Below, in pieces: positions 61,101-64,000 of a DNA stretch of 64,000 nt (the stretch's first letter is position 1; every line of letters starts with the position of its first letter). A program made the position numbers and the translations under genes. The notes beneath the pieces are model-generated. The model saw nothing but the letters and a program-made list of their open reading frames with translations. It did no database searches and was not told the origin of the DNA. The DNA lies in assembly GCF_000499385.1 (NCBI RefSeq), contig NW_013654440.1, positions 62,001-126,000 on the forward strand, in the 5' to 3' direction. The DNA is from Eimeria necatrix (taxonomy: Eukaryota > Apicomplexa > Conoidasida > Eucoccidiorida > Eimeriidae).

Positions 61101-63933
61101 TTGCTTTTCAGGGAAGCTTTGCGTTACGCACAGCAAGTGGGTCAAGTTACTTTTGCTTCAAGGACATAGCGGTCAACAGTGGGGAGTCTTTATTGGCTTC
61201 AGTGAGGAAATGTCCTGAAGAAGCGCTCTACGCAGATGAGTAGACAGAAATCGCGAAGGGCAGGCAGTGAGTTTTTTCCCGTTACGTGAATGTCCCGGTG
61301 TTTGGTGCGACGTCTACTAGGTGAGGTACAGTAATGGGCTTTTCTGCTCTACTGCTGTGATCGAACGCTGTGCACGTTGCTCTGTGACATCTGTGTGGAT
61401 GACCATGAGCATTGTGAACAAGCTGCGCTTATTGCTTTCCGCACTTTAGAGAGTGCGTTAATGCAAAATGCGGACTGTAGGAATGATAGTTGGCTTATCT
61501 ATGGAAGACCTATCGCGTCTTCAGTGCAAATTTGATTCAAGAAGAGATGCGTCACTAACGAATTAAACTGATCCATAGTCTCGGCATTCCTGGTTTACCA
61601 AGTGCACCTAGAAATTGTGTCGCTTTGAAGACAGTTTTCGCCAACGCATTTTAGGGCTCACCTAGCTAGCCCGAAGGATCATGCAGGAACATTGCATAGG
61701 ACAAAATTATGGCGCAGGACGTATGTCTGCAGCACCACGCTGCCACTGGTCTTATCTCCTCTGCAAAACTTTAAAATACCTCAGCTCCTGGTCGTACATT
61801 TTGAGAGGTGTACGCTCACCTGTGTCCGCGGCACGCGCGAGTCATATGATCGATCAGGCTGTATGCTTACAGACTTCCAGCTGATTACCAAATAGGCAGT
61901 TTGCATGGTAGTAGTATAATAGGAGTTCACTTGAAGCAGAGTTGCGAGCAAAACTGAGCGATTCAGATTGTGCGCTTGTTGTTTTGGTCATGTTCCCAGA
62001 CGTTTCTGCAGGAGGACAACTACGTATCAAGAGTTTTTTGCAGCGATTAAACTAGTTTTTCGTATCTGCAACTGTAGCGCAATCACGTGCCGTGGAACTT
62101 TGCCCTGTGTAATAGGGAGTGAGTTCGGTGGATAATTCGCTTTAGCGCTAAATGCGGCGGCTTGGATAGCCGCTACATAACAGTGGAGCTGGTGAACCCA
62201 GCGTTGTGGGTTTGGTGTGACGCTCTTTAACTTTTGCGTGCATTAGGGAGTGAGCTGGCTGATACATCGCTTTCAGCATAGCTCCTTGCTGCGGCGCGGC
62301 GCGACACAAATACCGGTAGTTTTTCGTTGTGGATAATGGATAGTCGGACATGTAAGTCACGTAATGTAACGTCATCTGCCTTGATATGTGGCTGATCGGT
62401 CCCAGGAAATGAATGGAACTCAAGCATCTGGCATATGCAACGGAGGCACAGAGCTGTAGTGCAGTGGGTATGTTGATGATGCAGGCCGTATGTTTTTGTC
62501 GGTGGTTTCTGTGATGGACCTCGGTTGGCTTTAACAGTCCAGTGCTTGGCAGTGAAGGAACCACTTGCGGTGTAGGCAAATGCTCCACGGGTTCATGCAC
62601 AGCGATGAACGACCGTGCTCTCTAAGTGCTGTTTGCATATGATTGAGCCATTTCATGTTCATATCAGTTACAAACATGAAGCCGCTGCATTCTTACATGG
62701 AAGAGACTGTGGCTTTGCAATCCCAAAGCACAAGCAGCAGCGTTTTCGTCGCTGCGGAATGGTACATAGTAGCTTGGCGTGGTGGCGATTGTTTCATAGG
62801 AGTATGTTATTGCAGCTAGCATTTGACTACTGCGAGGAATGGAGGCACGGCGTGTACTAATGCAACAGGCGGTGAGATGTTTTCCTGGTAACGTTGTAGG
62901 ATTTCAACATCTAGTCAGGCGCTCCGAAACTCCAGCTCTTAGTCTAGTACTAAGGAAGTGGAAATATGCACGCCGAGGCTTTGAACACAGCCTGCGACGT
63001 AGCGTGCTCCTCGGCAACTTCGCTGTTTCACAGCTGCGTTGTTGCTTCAGCACTACCGCGTTAGCCACGTCTAGTGGCCCTGACTGTGCGACATTGTAAT
63101 ACTGCCGTATGTAGCATGTTTGCGTCTCTCAGGCAGTGCGTCTGCGCTTTCAAAAGAATGCGTGCTCCTTGCAACAGACTGATGCGGGCGACAACAAAAC
63201 CGTTTGTTCCTGAAACTTCCTGTCTTCTGGAGGGCTACGTCTACTGCCTACTGATTCTTCTTCTCGCTGAGCAGCTTCGCCTTGATTCAGAAGTAAAAGA
63301 TCAAGGAAGCTCAGTAGTGTTGAACAAATACAATTTTGCTATACGTCCTGCAGGCGTTCTTTCGCTACAGTTTTTTGTCAGGAAGATGGTAGTCTTATCA
63401 ACCGCAGGTACTTCAAATGTTCCAATCTGCATGCTGAGAAAGTAGTGCAGTGCCTGCGCAATGCACGATGAAAATGCTGTCAAAGGATGCACACGACTAA
63501 AATGCTGTCAAAATATTCCTTGTACAAGCAAGTGTGTAAAGCACCAATGCGAAATATTTTTCTCGAGTCTTGCTTAGGAGCGCTCAGGCATGTGGAATAT
63601 ATGCTCTATTCAGTAATTGTTGAGCAAACTAGGACGCGTCCTTTTAAAGCACTTTGTCATCTGAATCACGCCTTTATCTACGTCAGCTTTGTAGTGAATC
63701 AAGGCGCTCTTTTAACTCTTGCGTTGGCTGGTAAATTTCGTATCGTGAATGGATCTGGTGGGAGTATCGAAGATATCGTGAAAAGTAGAGCCGTGCACAG
63801 TATCTGAAAAAACCTATTCGATGGGCAGAGATGGCCAACAGCTTTGTAGACCGTTGAGAAGACGCCCCGATCTATTCTCAAGCAGTCGTTACTAAATAGT
63901 GTTGCACTAGCAATGGTTGTCGGTGAATAGGAT
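21581..63933 (+). CDS. Proposed giant gene made largely of single-codon (3-nt) exons, 3' end outside window
   Basis: A conventional first exon (21581-22161) is followed over about 42 kb by some 160 sites of the form (C/T/A)AG|NNN|GT(G/A)NG(T/C), spaced about 240 bp apart on the plus strand only. Each reads as an acceptor, a 3-nt exon and a donor. Donors are mostly GTGCGT/GTGCGC, also GTGAGT, GTAAGT, GTACGT, GTATGT and GTGTGT, the same range as in the gene at 7797-13510. About half the triplets begin with G and the last base is usually A. In phase 0 no triplet is a stop; both other phases contain stops. The residues form compositional blocks that look like protein segments. The product would be a secreted or membrane protein with a long tail of more than 170 residues. 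Individual sites are uncertain; some matches must be chance and some exons are surely missed. Confidence 0.65.
22594..23880. repeat. About four tandem copies of a 345-355 bp unit
   Basis: Homologous points recur at 22702, 23053, 23398 and 23749 (acceptor before the GAG-containing exon). The first copy is partial and the last grades into diverged sequence. Each unit contains several CAG and GT splice-like sites, including a zero-length CCCAG|GTGTGT. Open frames of 76-120 codons appear in every copy on both strands because the sequence is repeated. Confidence 0.9.
24029..24362. repeat. 167-bp tandem duplication
   Basis: Copies 24029-24195 and 24196-24362 are nearly identical. Each ends with GCTACAG|GGA|GTCCGTT, so the duplication copies a single-codon exon together with its intron. 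The unit is related to the 347-bp repeats upstream. Confidence 0.9.
25260..27469 (+). other. Micro-exon block B: charged residues
   Basis: Single-codon exons (first base): 25260 GTA, 25548 ACA, 25707 GAA, 26016 GAA, 26260 GAA, 26502 GCA, 26619 CGA, 26809 AAA, 26955 GCG, 27212 GAT, 27352 CAA, 27467 GCA. Reading: V, T, E, E, E, A, R, K, A, D, Q, A. Site 26809 has a CTAAC branch-point-like motif 17-13 nt before its acceptor. At 27846 a CAG|G|GTGCGT (1 nt) or GAG|TTCAGG|GTGCGT (6 nt) site may be an exon of another length. Confidence 0.6.
28093..28120 (+). repeat. Interstitial telomere-like repeat (AGGGTTT)n, imperfect
   Basis: Four AGGGTTT-type units, one of them altered, lie between the micro-exons at 27467 and 28336, that is, in a putative intron. 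Confidence 0.9.
29820..29929. repeat. 55-bp tandem duplication
   Basis: Copies 29820-29874 and 29875-29929 are nearly identical and end immediately before the micro-exon TCA at 29931. The duplication lies wholly in the putative intron. Confidence 0.9.
30371..30576. repeat. About 103-bp tandem duplication
   Basis: Two copies start at AAGGAAAAGAATTG (30371 and 30474), with a few substitutions and small indels. No micro-exon lies inside; it is intronic by the model. Confidence 0.85.
32800..35290. repeat. Segmental tandem duplication, about 1.2-1.3 kb
   Basis: Copy 1 (about 32800-33990) and copy 2 (about 34020-35290) align over most of their length with substitutions and indels. Each carries CAG|CAA|GTAGTA (32960, 34179), a second site (33412 ACA; 34689 TCA) and a third (33827 TTC; 35147 CTC), in the same order. 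Confidence 0.85.
33412..39372 (+). other. Micro-exon block D: hydrophobic residues
   Basis: First bases: 33412 ACA, 33827 TTC, 34689 TCA, 35147 CTC, 35605 CTA, 35719 TTT, 36209 GTT, 36327 GAA, 36454 TTC, 36657 TTT, 36942 AGT, 37291 ATG, 37691 GCA, 37889 GCA, 38027 ACG, 38229 CAA, 38422 GGA, 38629 GTC, 38782 GTC, 38986 ATT, 39370 ATG. Weak extra sites: 32960 and 34179 CAA with GTAGTA. Reading: T, F, S, L, L, F, V, E, F, F, S, M, A, A, T, Q, G, V, V, I, M, which could be a membrane helix. Sites 38629 and 38782 share AAG|GTC|GTACGC and look like a local duplication. Confidence 0.6.
39940..40985. repeat. Eight tandem copies of an exact 131-bp unit
   Basis: The acceptor-triplet-donor sites fall at 39960, 40091, 40222, 40353, 40484, 40615, 40746 and 40877, a constant 131-bp step. 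The unit length is not a multiple of three, so it is not a coding tandem repeat. Each unit has GCTAACTGCATGCATGGAG, then CAG, a triplet, and GTACGTAGG; most units keep CTAAC about 20 nt before the AG. Diverged relatives occur near 41350, 41850 and 42250. Confidence 0.95.
39960..40879 (+). other. Micro-exon block E: one Pro or Ala codon per 131-bp repeat
   Basis: First bases: 39960 CCA, 40091 GCA, 40222 GCA, 40353 GCA, 40484 CCA, 40615 GCA, 40746 GCA, 40877 CCA, all followed by GTACGT. Reading: P, A, A, A, P, A, A, P. The only variable base of the motif across copies is the first base of the triplet (C or G). Confidence 0.6.
41352..45789 (+). other. Micro-exon block F: Thr/Ser/Ala residues
   Basis: First bases: 41352 CAA, 41719 ACG, 42258 GAA, 42596 TCA, 43110 ACG, 43212 GAT, 43336 ATT, 43617 TCG, 43734 AGT, 43851 GCC, 44105 CAC, 44232 GCA, 44365 GCA, 44845 ACT, 44974 GCA, 45081 AGA, 45180 ACG, 45320 GCA, 45436 GCA, 45566 GCA, 45787 GCA. 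Reading: Q, T, E, S, T, D, I, S, S, A, H, A, A, T, A, R, T, then four A. Branch-point-like CTAAC or CTAAA precedes 43734 and 45436. A possible GC-donor site, CAG|ACA|GCGGGC, lies at 42812. Confidence 0.6.
46095..50884 (+). other. Micro-exon block G: Ala/Ser then Gln/Asp/Glu residues
   Basis: First bases: 46095 GCT, 46418 GCA, 46522 GCA, 46663 TCG, 46897 CTG, 47018 GCG, 47126 TCG, 47282 GCA, 47500 GCC, 47722 CTT, 47964 ACC, 48108 CAG, 48226 GAA, 48354 TGT, 48508 GGA, 49148 GTA, 49660 GTA, 49793 CCA, 49891 CAG, 49928 CAA, 50039 GAC, 50172 GAA, 50315 GAC, 50478 GAA, 50629 CAA, 50741 GCG, 50882 GTG. Two sites, 49891 and 49928, imply a 34-nt intron, so one is probably chance. The alternating D, E, D, E run at 50039-50480 is striking. 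Site 48226 has CTAAC next to its acceptor. Confidence 0.6.
51001..55932 (+). other. Micro-exon block H: Ala/Gly/Leu/Arg residues
   Basis: First bases: 51001 GCA, 51116 CTA, 51452 AGA, 51608 GAA (weak donor), 51791 GCA, 52088 GCA, 52218 GCA, 52339 GTC, 52513 GGA, 52707 GGA, 52878 GAA, 53046 GCA, 53182 GCA, 53322 CTA, 53450 TTG, 53694 CTT, 53823 CGA, 54069 GGA, 54472 CGT, 54781 CGT, 55304 TCA, 55659 TCA, 55694 GAC, 55788 CCA, 55930 GAA. Weak extras: 53015 AGA, 55464 GGA, 55620 GCC. Sites 55659 and 55694 imply a 32-nt intron, so one is suspect. Three Leu codons of different spelling (CTA, TTG, CTT) follow one another at 53322-53696. Confidence 0.6.
56716..60162 (+). other. Micro-exon block I: Pro/Gly/Ala/Asp residues
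   Basis: First bases: 56716 CCA, 56924 CCT, 57104 GAA, 57284 GGA, 58305 CCA, 58542 CCT, 58873 CGA, 59557 GCG, 59870 GAC, 60029 GCT, 60160 GTA. Weak extra: 58376 AGA. Reading: P, P, E, G, P, P, R, A, D, A, V. Density is lower here than elsewhere, with gaps of 0.7-1.0 kb that may hide exons of other lengths. Site 60029 has CTAAT before its acceptor. Confidence 0.55.
60218..60245 (-). repeat. Interstitial telomere-like repeat (CCCTAAA)n
   Basis: Four CCCTAAA-type units, one of them CCCCAAA, in the opposite orientation to the copies at 2547 and 28093. They lie between the micro-exons at 60160 and 60289. Confidence 0.9.
60289..63933 (+). other. Micro-exon block J: Ala/Asp/Gln/Gly residues, continues past the window
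   Basis: First bases: 60289 GAC, 60747 GCA, 61002 AGT, 61079 GCA, 61134 CAA, 61264 GCA, 61450 AGA, 61718 GAC, 61858 GCT, 61967 ATT, 62116 GGA, 62247 GGA, 62485 GCC, 62869 GCG, 63133 GCA, 63529 CAA, 63931 GAT. Weak extra: 61896 GCA. Site 62869 is preceded by TACTAAT, the canonical branch-point sequence, 13-7 nt before the CAG. The intron between 61079 and 61134 would be only 52 nt. The array is still running at the right edge, and no terminal exon is visible. Confidence 0.6.
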
Positions 63934-64000
63934 GTGCGTTTGCGTCGTAGTACTGTGAAACTGTCTACGCAGCTCGGAAGAATCTAGTATCCTTGGAGTA

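Noticed and set aside
24181..63933. Micro-exon motif as target-site duplications of inserted introner-type elements
   Set aside because: Sequences between motifs are mostly unrelated to one another and have no shared ends or inverted repeats. The three bases differ on neighbouring sites, so they are not target duplications.
24181..63933. Motif as a protein-binding or replication element with a neutral spacer
   Set aside because: The fixed parts match splice signals including their allowed variants (CAG/TAG/AAG; GTGCGT/GTGAGT/GTAAGT/GTATGT/GTACGT). The three-base part avoids stops in one phase and clusters by residue class.

Overview
The window looks like nuclear DNA of a coccidian apicomplexan, most likely Eimeria. 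The reasons are long CAG/CTG runs encoding Ala, Gln and Ser tracts, interstitial telomere-like AGGGTTT repeats, spliced genes with introns of a few hundred bases, and alternation of repeat-rich and feature-poor stretches. No rRNA, tRNA, CRISPR array or recognisable transposase was seen.

Left part (1-22 kb), conventional spliced genes. A minus-strand gene (4491 to beyond base 1) has a 696-codon open exon that reads through the whole CAG-rich region and leaves the window. A second minus-strand gene ends at 5540. A plus-strand seven-exon gene (7797-13510) can be assembled in one consistent reading phase and encodes about 914 residues. A minus-strand gene at 15073-17691 carries a split Btz domain (CASC3/Barentsz, exon junction complex) with an RGG-rich exon after it. 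Weaker candidate exons lie at 18.2-20.6 kb.

Right part (21.6 kb to the end), the unusual region. An exon encoding a signal peptide and one transmembrane helix (21581-22161) is followed by about 42 kb without an ordinary gene. On the plus strand of this region the pattern acceptor-AG, exactly three bases, donor-GT(G/A)NG(T/C) recurs about 160 times, roughly every 240 bp. These read as 3-nt, single-codon exons. Taken in order, none of the triplets is a stop codon, while the two shifted phases hit stops. The deduced residues fall into blocks: an acidic/charged helix-like block, a hydrophobic block, an Ala/Ser/Thr/Pro block, then a mixed acidic/Ala block. Where the region is duplicated (347-bp, 131-bp and about 1.2-kb repeats) the splice signals are kept, and changes between the signals are in multiples of three or are conservative substitutions.

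The main claim is therefore a very large gene, cut by the right window edge, that is built largely from single-codon exons. This rests on sequence pattern only. Long-read cDNA or peptide data would decide it.
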